From: Hippophae tibetana
Taxonomy: Eukaryota > Streptophyta > Magnoliopsida > Rosales > Elaeagnaceae
DNA: 64,000 nucleotides
Direction: 5' to 3'
NCBI GenBank assembly: GCA_037013495.1
Contig: CM072810.1
Span: 50,764,843 to 50,828,842 of the forward strand
Every line of letters starts with the position of its first letter. Position 1 is the stretch's first letter. A program made the position numbers and the translations under genes. The notes beneath the pieces are model-generated. The model ran no database searches, was not told the DNA's origin, and saw only the letters and a list, made by a program, of their open reading frames with translations. Shown piece after piece: positions 25,219 through 37,380 of the stretch.

Positions 25219-27589
25219 GTTCAAAGCTCACAACAACTCACAAGGGTGGTACCCCCCATGCACGACACAAGTCATTCAAAATGACACTTGGAAACAACAT
25301 GGAAAGGTTACCCACAACAATGAACCCAGGGATGGTACTTACCTCGGTTGCATCATTCCGTCTCTTGGAAGCAAACTTTACCTCGAACTTGTGCTTTAAT
25401 GGGACTAAACCTGAGATCATGTTTTGATACCAAACATAGGAAAAAAAGATAATCCTTCCTTCCAAAAGCTTAAGCTTTCAATACGGGACGCTTGAACTGT
25501 CACCCTTAATCCTCGTTCAAAACTCACACCAAGTCACGAGGATGTTACCCCCAATGCACGACACAAGTCATTCTAAATGACACTTGGAAACAACATAGAA
25601 AGGTTACCCACAACAACGAACCCAAGGATAGTACTCACCTCGGTTGCATCATTCCGTCTCTTGTAAGCGAACTTTACCTCTAACTCGTGCTTTAGTGGGA
25701 TACAAATCGGAGATCATGTTTTCATACCAAACATAGGAAAATAGCTAATCCTTCCTTCCTAAAGCTTAAGCTTTCAATACGGGAAGCTTGAACTGTCACC
25801 CTTAATCCTCGTTCAAAGCCCACAACAAGTCACGAGGATGTTACCCGTGCACGACACAAGTCATTCTAAATGACACTTGGAAACAACATAGAAAGGTTAC
25901 CCACAACGATGAACCCAGGGATGGTACTTACCTCGGTTGCACCATTCCATCTCTTGTAAGCGAACTTTACCTCGAACTTGTGCTTTTATGGGACACAAAC
26001 CTGAGATCATGTTTTGATACCAAACATAGGAAAAATAGCAAATCCTTCCTTCCAAAAGATTAAGCTTTTAATACGGGACGCTTGAACTATCACCCTTAAT
26101 CCTCGTTCAAAACTGACACCAACTCACGAGGATGTCACCCCCCATGCACGACACAAGTCATTCTAAATGACACTTGGAAACAACATAGAAAGGTTACCCA
26201 ACACAACGAACCCAAGGATGGTACTTACGTCGGTTGCATCATTCCGTCTCTTGTAAGCGAACTTCACCTCTAACTTGTGCTTTTATGGGATACAAATAGG
26301 AGATCATGTTTTGATACCAAACATAGGAAAATAGCTAATCCTTCCTTCCTAAAGCTTAAGCTTTCAATACGGGACGCTTGAACTGTCACCCTTAATCCTC
26401 GTTCAAAGCTCACAATAAGTCACGAGGATGTTACCCCCTCGTGCACGACACAAGTCATTCTAAATGACACTTAGAAACAACATAGAATGGTTACCCACAA
26501 CAACGAACCCAGGGATGGTCCTTACCTCGGTTGCATCATTCCGTCTCTTGTAAGCGAACTTCACCTCTAACTTCTGCTTTTATGGGATACAAATCGGAGA
26601 TCATATTTTGATACCAAACATAGGAAAATAGTTAATCCTTCCTTCCTAAAGCTTAAGCTTTCCATACGGGACGTTTGAACTGTCACCCTTAATCCTCGCT
26701 CAAAGATCACAACAAGCCACGAGGCTGTTACCCCTGTGCACGACACAAGTCATTCTAAATGACACTTGGAAACAACATAGAAAGGTTACCCACAACAACA
26801 AACGCAGGGATGGTACTTACCTCGGTTGCATCATTCCGTCTCTTGTAAGCGAACTTCACCTCGAACTTACGCTTTTATGGGATACAAATTCGGAGATCAT
26901 GTTTTGATAACAAATATAGGAAAAATAGCTAATCCTTCCTTCCTAAAGCTTAAGCTTTCAATACGGGACGCTTAAACTGTCACATTTAATCATTGTTCAA
27001 AGCTCACAACAACTGACGAGGGTGGTACCCCCCATGCACGACACAAGTCATTCTAAATGACACTTGGAAACAACATAGAAAGGTTACCCACAACAACGAA
27101 CAAAAGGATGGTACTTACGTCGGTTGCATCATTCCATCTCTTGTAAGCGAACTTCACCTCTAACTTGTGCTTTTATGGGATACAAATCTGAGATCATGTT
27201 TTGATACCAAACATAGGAAAATAGCTAGTCCTTCCTTCCTAAAGCTTAAGCTTTCAATACGGGACGCTTGAACTGTCACCCTTAATCCTCGTTCAAAGCT
27301 CCCAACAAGTCACGAGCATGTTACCCCCCCGTGCACGACACAAGTCATTCTAAATGATACTTGGAAAAAACATAGAAAGGTTACCCACAACAACAAACCC
27401 AGGGATGGTACTTACCTGGGTTGCATCATTCCGTCTCTTGTAAGCGAACTTCACCTCAAACTTACGCTTTTATGGGATACAAATTCGGAGATCATGTTTT
27501 GATAACAAATATAGGAAAAATAGCTAATCCTTCCTTCCTAAAGCTTAAGCTTTCAATACGGGACGCTTAAACTGTCACCTTTAATCATC
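25219..27589 (+). repeat. Satellite B HOR block 4 (8 monomers, 2,371 bp)
   Basis: Order: M1-M6, M8, M9. M7 is missing: the M6 monomer (from about 26700) has an end resembling M7 (AAAGCTTAAGCTTTCAATAC instead of the M6 AAAGCTTAACC form) and runs straight into M8 (ACTGACGAGGGTGG) near 27000. One exchange that removed exactly one monomer length explains this. M2 here has TAGTGGGATAC where earlier blocks have TAGTAGGATAC. Confidence 0.85.
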
Positions 27590-29365
27590 GTTCAAAGCTC
27601 ACAACAACTCACAAGGGTGGTACCCCCCATGCACGACACAAGTCATTCAAAATGACACTTGGAAACAACATAGAAAGGTTACCCACAACAATGAACCCAG
27701 GGATGGTACTTACCTCGGTTGCATCATTCCGTCTCTTGGAAGCAAACTTTACCTCGAACTTGTGCTTTAATGGGACTAAACCTGAGATCATGTTTTGATA
27801 CCAAACATAGGAAAAAAAGATAATCCTTCCTTCCAAAAGCTTAAGCTTTCAATACGGGACGCTTGAACTGTCACCCTTAATCCTCGTTCAAAACTCACAC
27901 CAAGTCACGAGGATGTTACCCCCAATGCACGACACAAGTCATTCTAAATGATACTTGGAAACAACATAGAAAGGTTACCCACAACAACGAACCCAAGGAT
28001 AGTACTCACCTCGGTTGCATCATTCCGTCTCTTGTAAGCGAACTTTACCTCTAACTCGTGCTTTAGTGGGATACAAATCGGAGATCATGTTTTCATACCA
28101 AACATAGGAAAATAGCTAATCCTTCCTTCCTAAAGCTTAAGCTTTCAATACGGGAAGCTTGAACTGTCACCCTTAATCCTCGTTCAAAGCCCACAACAAG
28201 TCACGAGGATGTTACCCGTGCACGACACAAGTCATTCTAAATGACACTTGGAAACAACATAGAAAGGTTACCCACAACGATGAACCCAGGGATGGTACTT
28301 ACCTCGGTTGCACCATTCCATCTCTTGTAAGCGAACTTTACCTCGAACTTGTGCTTTTATGGGACACAAACCTGAGATCATGTTTTGATACCAAACATAG
28401 GAAAAATAGCAAATCCTTCCTTCCAAAAGATTAAGCTTTTAATACGGGACGCTTGAACTATCACCCTTAATCCTCGTTCAAAACTGACACCAACTCACGA
28501 GGATGTCACCCCCCATGCACGACACAAGTCATTCTAAATGACACTTGGAAACAACATAGAAAGGTTACCCAACACAACGAACCCAAGGATGGTACTTACG
28601 TCGGTTGCATCATTCCGTCTCTTGTAAGCGAACTTCACCTCTAACTTGTGCTTTTATGGGATACAAATAGGAGATCATGTTTTGATACCAAACATAGGAA
28701 AATAGCTAATCCTTCCTTCCTAAAGCTTAAGCTTTCAATACGGGACGCTTGAACTGTCACCCTTAATCCTCGTTCAAAGCTCACAATAAGTCACGAGGAT
28801 GTTACCCCCTCGTGCACGACACAAGTCATTCTAAATGACACTTAGAAACAACATAGAATGGTTACCCACAACAACGAACCCAGGGATGGTCCTTACCTCG
28901 GTTGCATCATTCCGTCTCTTGTAAGCGAACTTCACCTCTAACTTCTGCTTTTATGGGATACAAATCGGAGATCATATTTTGATACCAAACATAGGAAAAT
29001 AGTTAATCCTTCCTTCCTAAAGCTTAAGCTTTCCATACGGGACGTTTGAACTGTCACCCTTAATCCTCGCTCAAAGATCACAACAAGCCACGAGGCTGTT
29101 ACCCCTGTGCACGACACAAGTCATTCTAAATGACACTTGGAAACAACATAGAAAGGTTACCCACAACAACAAACGTAGGGATGGTACTTACCTCGGTTGC
29201 ATCATTCCGTCTCTTGTAAGCGAACTTCACCTCGAACTTACGCTTTTATGGGATACAAATTCGGAGATCATGTTTTGATAACAAATATAGGAAAAATAGC
29301 TAATCCTTCCTTCCTAAAGCTTAACCTTTCAATACGGGACGCCTAAACTGTCACCTTTAATCATC
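27590..29365 (+). repeat. Satellite B HOR block 5 (M1-M6, 6 monomers)
   Basis: Order M1-M6 in 1,776 bp, matching block 4 closely. It shares the TAGTGGGATAC, CACAACGATGAACC and AACACAACGAACC markers with block 4. After M6 the array leaves the M1-M9 order and enters differently arranged monomers at 29366. Confidence 0.85.
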
Positions 29366-32029
29366 GTTCAAAGCTCACAACAACTCACGAGGGTGGTACC
29401 CCCCATGCACGACACAAGTCATTCTAAATGACACTTGGAAACAACATAGAAAGGTTACCCACAACAACGAACCCAGGGATGGTACTTACGTCGGTTGCAT
29501 CATTCCGTCTCTTGTAAGCGAACTTCACCTCTAACTTGGGCTTTTATGGGATACAAATCTGAGATCATGTTTTGATACCAAACATAGGAAAATAGCTAGT
29601 CCTTCCTTCCTAAAGCTTAAGCTTTCAATACGGGACGCTTGAACTGTCACCCTTAATCCTCGTTCAAAACTGACACCAACTCACGAGGATGTCACCCCCC
29701 ATGCACGACACAAGTCATTCTAAATTACACTTGGAAACAACATAGAAAGGTTACCCACAACAACGAACCCAGGGATGGTACTTACGTCGGTTGCATCATT
29801 CCGTCTCTTGTAAGCGAACTTCACCCCTAACTTGGGCTTTTATGGGATACAAATCTGAGATCATGTTTTGATACCAAACATAGGAAAATAGCTAGTCCTT
29901 CCTTCCTAAAGCTGAAGCTTTCAATACGGGACGCTTGAACTGTCACCCTTAATCCTCGTTCAAAACTGACACCAACTCACGAGGATGTCACCCCCATGCA
30001 CGACACAAGTCATTCTAAATGACACTTGGAAACAACATAGAAAGGTTACCCACAACAACAAACCCAGGGATGGTTACTTACCTCGGTTGCATCATTCCGT
30101 CTCTTGTAAGCGAACTTCACCTCGACCTTGTGCTTTTATGGGATACAAATTCGGAGATCATGTTTTGATAACAATATAGGAAAAATATCTAATCCTTCTT
30201 TCCTAACGCTTAAGCTTTCAATACGGGACGCTTGAACGGTCACCCTTAACGTGTTCAAAGCTCACACCAAGTCACGAGGATGTTACCCTCCATGCACGAC
30301 AAAAGTCATTCTAAATGACACTTGGAAACAACATAGAATGGTTACCCACAACAACAAACCCAGGGATGGTACTTACGTCGGTTGCATCATTCCGTCTCTT
30401 GTAAGCGAACTTCACCTCTAACTTGGGCTTTTATGGGATACAAATCTGAGATCATATTTTGATACCAAACATAGGAAAATAGTTAATCCTTCCTTCCTAA
30501 AGCTTAAGCTTTCCATACGGGACGTTTGAACTGTCACCCTTAATCCTCGCTCAAAGATCACAACAAGCCACGAGGCTGTTACCCCTGTGCACGACACAAG
30601 TCATTCTAAATGACACTTGGAAACAACATAGAAAGGTTACCCACAACAACAAACGCAGGGATGGTACTTACCTCGGTTGCATCATTCCGTCTCTTGTAAG
30701 TGAACTTCACCTCGAACTTACGCTTTTATGGGATACAAATTCGGAGATCATGTTTTGATAACAAATATAGGAAAAATAGCTAATCCTTCCTTCCTAAAGC
30801 TTAACCTTTCAATACGGGACGCCTAAACTGTCACCTTTAATCATCGTTCAAAGCTCACAACAACTCACGAGGGTGGTACCCCCCATGCACGACACAAGTC
30901 ATTCTAAATGACACTTGGAAACAACATAGAAAGGTTACCCACAACAACGAACCCAGGGATGGTACTTACGTCGGTTGCATCATTCCGTCTCTTGTAAGCG
31001 AACTTCACCTCTAACTTGGGCTTTTATGGGATACAAATCTGAGATCATGTTTTGATACCAAACATAGGAAAATAGCTAGTCCTTCCTTCCTAAAGCTTAA
31101 GCTTTCAATACGGGACGCTTGAACTGTCACCCTTAATCCTCGTTCAAAACTGACACCAACTCACGAGGATGTCACCCCCCATGCACGACACAAGTCATTC
31201 TAAATTACACTTAGAAACAACATAGAAAGGTTACCCACAACAACGAACCCAGGGATGGTACTTACGTCGGTTGCATCATTCCGTCTCTTGTAAGCGAACT
31301 TCACCCCTAACTTGGGCTTTTATGGGATACAAATCTGAGATCATGTTTTGATACCAAACATAGGAAAATAGCTAGTCCTTCCTTCCTAAAGCTTAAGCTT
31401 TCAATACGGGACGCTTGAACTGTCACCCTTAATCCTCGTTCAAAACTGACACCAACTCACGAGGATGTCACCCCCCATGCACGACACAAGTCATTCTAAA
31501 TGACACTTGGAAACAACATAGAAAGGTTACCCACAACAACGAACCCAAGGATGGTATTTACGTCGGTTGCATCATTCCGTCTCTTGTAAGCGAACTTCAC
31601 CTCTAACTTGTGCTTTTATGGGATACAAATCTGAGATCATGTTTTGATACCAAACATAGGAAAATAGCTAGTCCTTCCTTCCTAAAGCTGAAGCTTTCAA
31701 TACGGGACGCTTGAACTGTCACCCTTAATCCTCGTTCAAAACTGACACCAACTCACGAGGATGTCACCCCCCATGCACGACACAAGTCATTCTAAATGAC
31801 ACTTGGAAACAACATAGAAAGGTTACCCACAACAACAAACCCAGGGATGGTTACTTACCTCGGTTGCATCATTCCGTCTCTTGTAAGCGAACTTCACCTC
31901 GACCTTGTGCTTTTATGGGATACAAATTCGGAGATCATGTTTTGATAACAATATAGGAAAAATATCTAATCCTTCTTTCCTAACGCTTAAGCTTTCAATA
32001 CGGGACGCTTGAACGGTCACCCTTAACGT
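29366..32029 (+). repeat. Satellite B duplicated 3-4 monomer segment
   Basis: Nine monomers. A segment with AACTTGGGC monomers, then CACCCCTAACTTGGGC, then GGTTACTTACC/CTCGACCTTG, lies at 29366-30252 (three monomers). It recurs at 30846-32029 as four monomers, with one extra near 31440. Both copies end with the distinctive CCCTTAACGTGTTCAAAG at 30253 and 32030 and an ATCTAATCCTTCTTTCC variant. The offsets of 1,480 and 1,777 bp are five and six monomers. Confidence 0.8.
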
Positions 32030-33498
32030 GTTCAAAGCTCACACCAAGTCACGAGGATGTTACCCTCCATGCACGACACAAGTCATTCTAAATGACACTT
32101 GGAAACAACATAGAATGGTTACCCACAACAACAAACCCAGGGATGGTACTTACCTCGGTTGCACCATTCCATCTCTTGTAAGCGAACTTTACCTCGAAAT
32201 TGTGCTTTTATGGGACGCAAACCTGAGATCATGTTTTGATACCAAACATAGGAAAAATAGCAAATCCGTCCTTCCAAAGATTAAGCTTTTAATACGGGAC
32301 GCTTGAACTATCACCCTTAATCCTCGTTCAAAACTGACACCACTCACGAGGATGTCACCCCCCATGCACGACACAAGTCATTCTAAATGACACTTGGAAA
32401 CAACATAGAAAGGTTACCCACAACAACGAACCCAAGGATGGTACTTACGTCGGTTGCATCATTCCGTCTCTTGTAAGCGAACTTCACCTCTAACTTGTGC
32501 TTTTATGGGATACAAATAGGAGATCATGTTTTGATACCAAACATAGGAAAATAGCTAATCCTTCCTTCCTAAAGCATACGGGACGCTTGAACTGTCACCC
32601 TTAATCCTCGTTCAAAGCTCACAATAAGTCACGAGGATGTTACCCCCCCGTGCACGACACAAGTCATTCTAAATGAGACTTAGAAACAACATAGAATGGT
32701 TACCCACAAAAACGAACCCAGGGATGGTCCTTACCTCGGTTGCATCATTCCGTCTCTTGTAAACGAACTTCACCTCTAACTTCTGCTTTTATGGGATACA
32801 AATCGGAGATCATATTTTGATACCAAACATAGGAAAATAGTTAATCCTTCCTTCCTAAAGCTTAAGCTTTCCATACGGGACGCTTGAACTGTCACCCTTA
32901 ATCCTCGTTCAAAGATCACAACAAGGCACGAGGCTGTTACCCCTGTGCACGACACAAGTCATTCTAAATGACACTTGGAAACAACATAGAAAGGTTACCC
33001 ACAACAACAAACGCAGGGATGGTACTTACCTCGGTTGCATCATTCCGTCTCTTGTAAGCGAACTTCACCTCAAACTTACGCTTTTATGGGATACAAATTC
33101 GGAGATCATGTTTTGATAACAAATATAGGAAAAATAGCTGATCCTTCCCTCCTAAAGCTTAAGCTTTCAATACGGGAAGCTTAAAATGTCACCTTTAATC
33201 ATCGTTCAAAGCTCACAACAACTCACAAGGGTGGTACCCCCCATGCACGACACAAGTCATTCTAAATGACACTTGGAAACAACATAGAAAGGTTACCCAC
33301 AACAACGAAACCAGGGATGGTACTTACGTCGGTTGCATCATTCCGTCTCTTGTAAGCGAACTTCACCTCGACCTTGTGCTTTTATGGGATACAAATTCGG
33401 AGATCATGTTTTGATAACAATATAGAAAAAATAGCTAATCCTTCTTTCCTAAAGCTTAAGCTTTCAATACGGGACGCTTTAACGGTCACCCTTAACTT
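32030..33498 (+). repeat. Satellite B L-type HOR, copy 1 (5 monomers)
   Basis: Begins with monomer L (CACCATTCCATC, CGAAATTGTGC, GGGACGCAAAC), followed by M4-, M5-, M6- and M7-like monomers ending in CTCGACCTTG. Length 1,469 bp, 13 bp shorter than copy 2. Near 32572 the M4-like monomer reads CCTAAAGCATACGGG and has lost the right half of the 14-bp palindrome. Confidence 0.83.
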
Positions 33499-34980
33499 GT
33501 TCAAAGCTCACACCAAGTCACGAGGATGTTACCCCCCATGCACGACACAAGTCATTCTAAATGACACTTGGAAACAACATAGAATGGTTACCCACTACAA
33601 CAAACCCCGGGATGGTACTTACCTCGGTTGCACCATTCCATCTCTTGTAAGCGAACTTTACCTCGAAATTGTGCTTTTATGGGACGCAAACATGAGATTA
33701 TGTTTTGATACCAAACATAGGAAAAATAGCAAATCCTTCCTTCCAAAAGATTAAGCTTTTAATACGGGACGCTTGAACTATCACCCTTAATCCTCGTTCA
33801 AAACTGACACCAACTCACGAGGATGTCACCCCCCATGCACGACACAAGTCATTCTAAATGACACTTGGAAACAACATAGAAAGGTTACCCACAACAACGA
33901 ACCCAAGGATGGTACTTACGTCGGTTGCATCATTCCGTCTCTTGTAAGCGAGCTTCACCTCTAACTTGTGCTTTTATGGGATACAAATAGGAGATCATGT
34001 TTTGATACCAAACATAGGAAAATAGCTAATCCTTCCTTCCTAAAGCTTAAGCTTTCAATACGGGACGCTTGAACTGTCACCCTTAATCCTCGTTCAAAGC
34101 TCACAATAAGTCACGAGGATGTTACCCCCCCGTGCACCACACAAGTCATTCTAAATGACACTTAGAAACAACATAGAATGGTTACCCACAACAACGAACC
34201 CAGGGATGGTCCTTACCTCGGTTGCATCATTCCGTCTCTTGTAAGCGAACTTCACCTCTAACTTCTGCTTTTATGGGATACAAATCGGAGATCATATTTT
34301 GATACCAAACATAGGAAAATAGTTAATCCTTCCTTCCTAAACCTTAAGCTTTCCATACGGGACGCTTGAACTGTCACCCTTAATCCTCGTTCAAAGATCA
34401 CAACAAGTCACGAGGCTGTTACCCCTGTGCACGACACAAGTCATTTTAAATGACACTTGGAAACAACATAGAAAGGTTACCCACAACAACAAACGCAGGG
34501 ATGGTACTTACCTCTGTTGCATCATTCCGTCTCTTGTAAGCGAACTTCACCTCGAACTTACGCTTTTATGGGATACAAATTCGGAGATCATGTTTTGATA
34601 ACAAATATAGGAAAAATAGCTGATCCTTCCCTCCTAAAGCTTAAGCTTTCAATACGGGACGCTTAAACTGTCATTTTTAATCATCGTTCAAAGCTCACAA
34701 CAACTCACGACGGTGGTACCCCCCATGCACGACACAAGTCATTCTAAATGACACTTGGAAACAACATAGAAAGGTTACCCACAACAACGAACCCAGGGAT
34801 GGTACTTACGTCGGTTGCATCATTCCGTCTCTTGTAAGCGAACTTCACCTCGACCTTGTGCTTTTATGGGATACAAATTCGGAGATCATGTTTTGATAAC
34901 AATATAGAAAAAATAGCTAATCCTTCTTTCTTAAAGCTTAAGCTTTCAATACGGGACGCTTGAACGGTCACCCTTAACTT
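33499..34980 (+). repeat. Satellite B L-type HOR, copy 2 (5 monomers, 1,482 bp)
   Basis: Same order as copy 1. The closing sequence is CCCTTAACTTGTTCAAAG, a variant of the CCCTTAACGTG form that begins copy 1. The M5-like monomer carries CTAAACCTTAAGC, which breaks the palindrome and is shared with copy 3. Confidence 0.83.
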
Positions 34981-36165
34981 GTTCAAAGCTCACACCAAGT
35001 CACGAGGATGTTACCCCCCATGCACGACACAAGTCATTCTAAATGACACTTGGAAACAACATAGAATGGTTACCCACAACAACAAACCCCGGGATGGTAC
35101 TTACCTCGGTTGCACCATTCCATCTCTTGTAAGCGAACTTTACCTCGAAATTGTGCTTTTATGGGACGCAAACCTGAGATTATGTTTTGATACCAAACAT
35201 AGGAAAAATAGCAAATCCTTCCTTCCAAAAGATTAAGCTTTTAATACGGGACGCTTGAACTATCACCCTTAATCCTCGTTGAAAACTGACACCAACTCAC
35301 GAGGATGTCACCCCCCATGCACGACACAAGTCATTCTAAATGATACTTGGAAACAACATAGAAAGGTTACCCACAACAACGAACCCAAGGATGGTACTTA
35401 CGTCGGTCGCATCATTCCGTCTCTTGTAAGCGAACTTCACCTCTAACTTGTGCTTTTATGGGATACAAATAGGAGATCATGTTTTGATACCAAACATAGG
35501 AAAATAGTTAATCCTTCCTTCCTAAACCTTAAGCTTTCCATACGGGACGCTTGAACTGTCACCCTTAATCCTCGTTCAAAGATCACAACAAGTCACGAGG
35601 CTGTTACCCCTGTGCACGACACAAGTCATTCTAAATGACACTTGGAAACAACATAGAAAGGTTACCCACAACAACAAACGCAGGGATGGTACTTACCTCT
35701 GTTGCATCATTCCGTCTCTTGTAAGCGAACTTCACCTCGAACTTACGCTTTTATGGGATACAAATTCGGAGATCATGTTTTGATAACAAATATAGGAAAA
35801 ATAGCTGATCCTTCCCTCCTAAAGCTTAAGCTTTCAATACGGGACGCTTAAACTGTCATTTTTAATCATCGTTCAAAGCTCACAACAACTCACGAGGGTG
35901 GTACCCCCCATGCACGACACAAGTCATTCTAAATGACACTTGGAAACAACATAGAAAGGTTACCCACAACAACGAACCCAGGGATGGTACTTACGTCGGT
36001 TGCATCATTCCGTCTCTTGTAAGCGAACTTCACCTCGACCTTGTGCTTTTATGGGATACAAATTCGGAGATCATGTTTTGATAACAATATAGAAAAAATA
36101 GCTAATCCTTCTTTCCTAAAGCTTAAGCTTTCAATACGGGACGCTTGAACGGTCACCCTTAACTT
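34981..36165 (+). repeat. Satellite B L-type HOR, copy 3 (4 monomers, 1,185 bp)
   Basis: Like copy 2 but one monomer shorter. The second monomer starts as M4 (GATGTCACC, ACAAATAGGAG) and ends as M5 (TAGTTAATCC, CTAAACCTTAAGC), a chimera that removed one monomer. The order is then M6-like, M7-like with CTCGACCTTG, and the ACTTGTTCAAAG boundary at 36166. Confidence 0.83.
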
Positions 36166-37086
36166 GTTCAAAGCTCACACCAAGTCACGAGGATGTTACC
36201 CCCCATGCACGACACAAGTCATTCTAAATGACACTTGGAAACAACATAGAATGGTTACCCACAACAACAAACCCCGGGATGGTACTTACCTCGGTTGCAC
36301 CATTCCATCTCTTGTAAGCGAACTTTACCTCGAAATTGTGCTTTTATGGGACGCAAACCTGAGATTATGTTTTGATACCAAACATAGGAAAAATAGCAAA
36401 TCCTTTCTTCCAAAAGATTAAGCTTTTAATACGGGACGCTTGAACTATCACCCTTAATCCTCGTTCAAAACTGACACCAACTCACGAGGATGTCACCCCC
36501 CATGCACGACACAAGTCATTCTAAATGACACTTGGAAACAACATAGAAAGGTTACCCACAACAACGAACCCAAGGATGGTACTTACGTCGGTTGCATCAT
36601 TCCGTCTCTTGTAAGCGAACTTCACCTCTAACTTGTGCTTTTATGGGATACAAATATGAGATCATGTTTTGATACCAAACATAGGAAAATAGCTAATCCT
36701 TCCTTCCTAAAGCTTAAGCTTTCAATACGGGACGCTTGAACTGTCACCCTTAATCCTCGTTCAAAGCTCACAATAAGTCACGAGGATGTTACCCCCCGTG
36801 CACGACACAAGTCATTCTAAATGACACTTAGAAACAACATAGAATGGTTACCCACAACAACGAACCCAGGGATGGTCCTTACCTCGGTTGCATCATTCCG
36901 TCTATTGTAAGCGAACTTCACCTCTAACTTCTGCTTTTATGGGATACAAATCGGAGATCATATTTTGATACCAAACATAGGAAAATAGTTAATCCTTCCT
37001 TCCTAAAGCTTAAGCTTTCCATACGGGACGCTTGAACTGTCACCCTTAATCCTCGTTCAAAGCTCACAATAAGTCACGAGGATGTT
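36166..37086 (+). repeat. Satellite B L-type HOR, copy 4, cut by the inversion
   Basis: L (36166), M4 (36463), M5 (36759) and the first 32 bp of the next monomer (37055-37086, with CACAATAAGTCACGAGGATG). The sequence then switches to the opposite strand. These are the last forward-oriented monomers in the window. Confidence 0.87.
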
Positions 37087-37163
37087 GTTTCCAAGTGTCA
37101 TTTAGAATGACTTGTGTCGTGCACGGTGTGTAACATCCTCGTGACTTGGTGTGAGTTTTGAGT
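37055..37163. other. Inversion breakpoint with foldback palindrome
   Basis: The forward B monomer runs to GGATGTT and the next bases are GTTTCCAAGTGTC, the reverse complement of another part of the monomer. ATGTT at 37082-37086 fits both sides (forward GGATGTTACC, reverse CTATGTTGTTTCC), giving 5 bp of microhomology. The left arm up to 37086 is complementary to the sequence from 37132 (AACATCCTCGTGACTT...), leaving a 45-bp loop at 37087-37131. That loop holds the reverse complement of the dyad. From here the two arms of the array are inverted homologues for at least 26 kb each way within the window. Confidence 0.92.
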
Positions 37164-37380
37164 GAGGATTAAGGGTGACAGTTCAAGCGTCCCGTATTGA
37201 AAGCTTAAGCTTTTGGAAGGAAGGATTCGCTATTTTTCCTATGTTTGGTATCAAAACATGATCTCAGGTTTTTGTCCCATAAAAGCACAAGTTCGAGGTG
37301 AAGTTCGCTTACAAGAGACGGAATGATGCAACCGACGTAAGTACCATCCCTGGGTTCGTTGTTGTGGGTAACCTATCTAT

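Larger units (their letters stand above)
3569..37086 (+). repeat. Satellite B array, forward orientation, ~296-bp monomer
   Basis: About 113 head-to-tail monomers. Taking GTTCAAAG as the start, the order within each is: GTCACGAGG; a C-run followed by GTGCACGACACAAG; the dyad GTCATTCTAAATGAC; GAAACAACATAGAAAGG; GGATGGTACTTACCTCGG; CATCATTCCGTCTCTTG; TTTTATGGGATACAAAT; GATCATGTTTTGATACC; CCTTCCTTCC; the palindrome AAAGCTTAAGCTTT; and ATACGGGACGCTTGAAC. Length variation comes mainly from the C-run and from small indels. The repeated HindIII-type AAGCTT sites would give a ladder on digestion. No non-satellite insertion interrupts the array. Confidence 0.97.

Noticed and set aside
9238-27836. Conserved minus-strand open frame of 62-75 codons (starting MEGRIIFFSYVWYQ) at eight places
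   Set aside because: It lies across M1 and H monomers and recurs only because those monomers were duplicated in HOR blocks. It has no known domain, other monomers break the frame with indels, and it crosses the C-run. It is a repeat by-product, not a gene.
32028-36421. Plus-strand open frames of 85-126 codons (FKAHTKSRGCYPPCTTQ...) in the L-type monomers
   Set aside because: Same explanation: they are readings of the satellite monomer, opened by variants that remove stops. They use non-ATG starts and end at the next indel.
3569-37086. tRNA-like B box at CGTTCAAAGCC in some monomers
   Set aside because: There is no matching A box, no cloverleaf and no anticodon stem. The resemblance is to part of an 11-base consensus only.
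37055-37163. Inversion caused by a transposon or recombinase site
   Set aside because: There are no terminal inverted repeats of a transposon, no target-site duplication and no foreign bases at the switch. A 5-bp microhomology explains it more simply.
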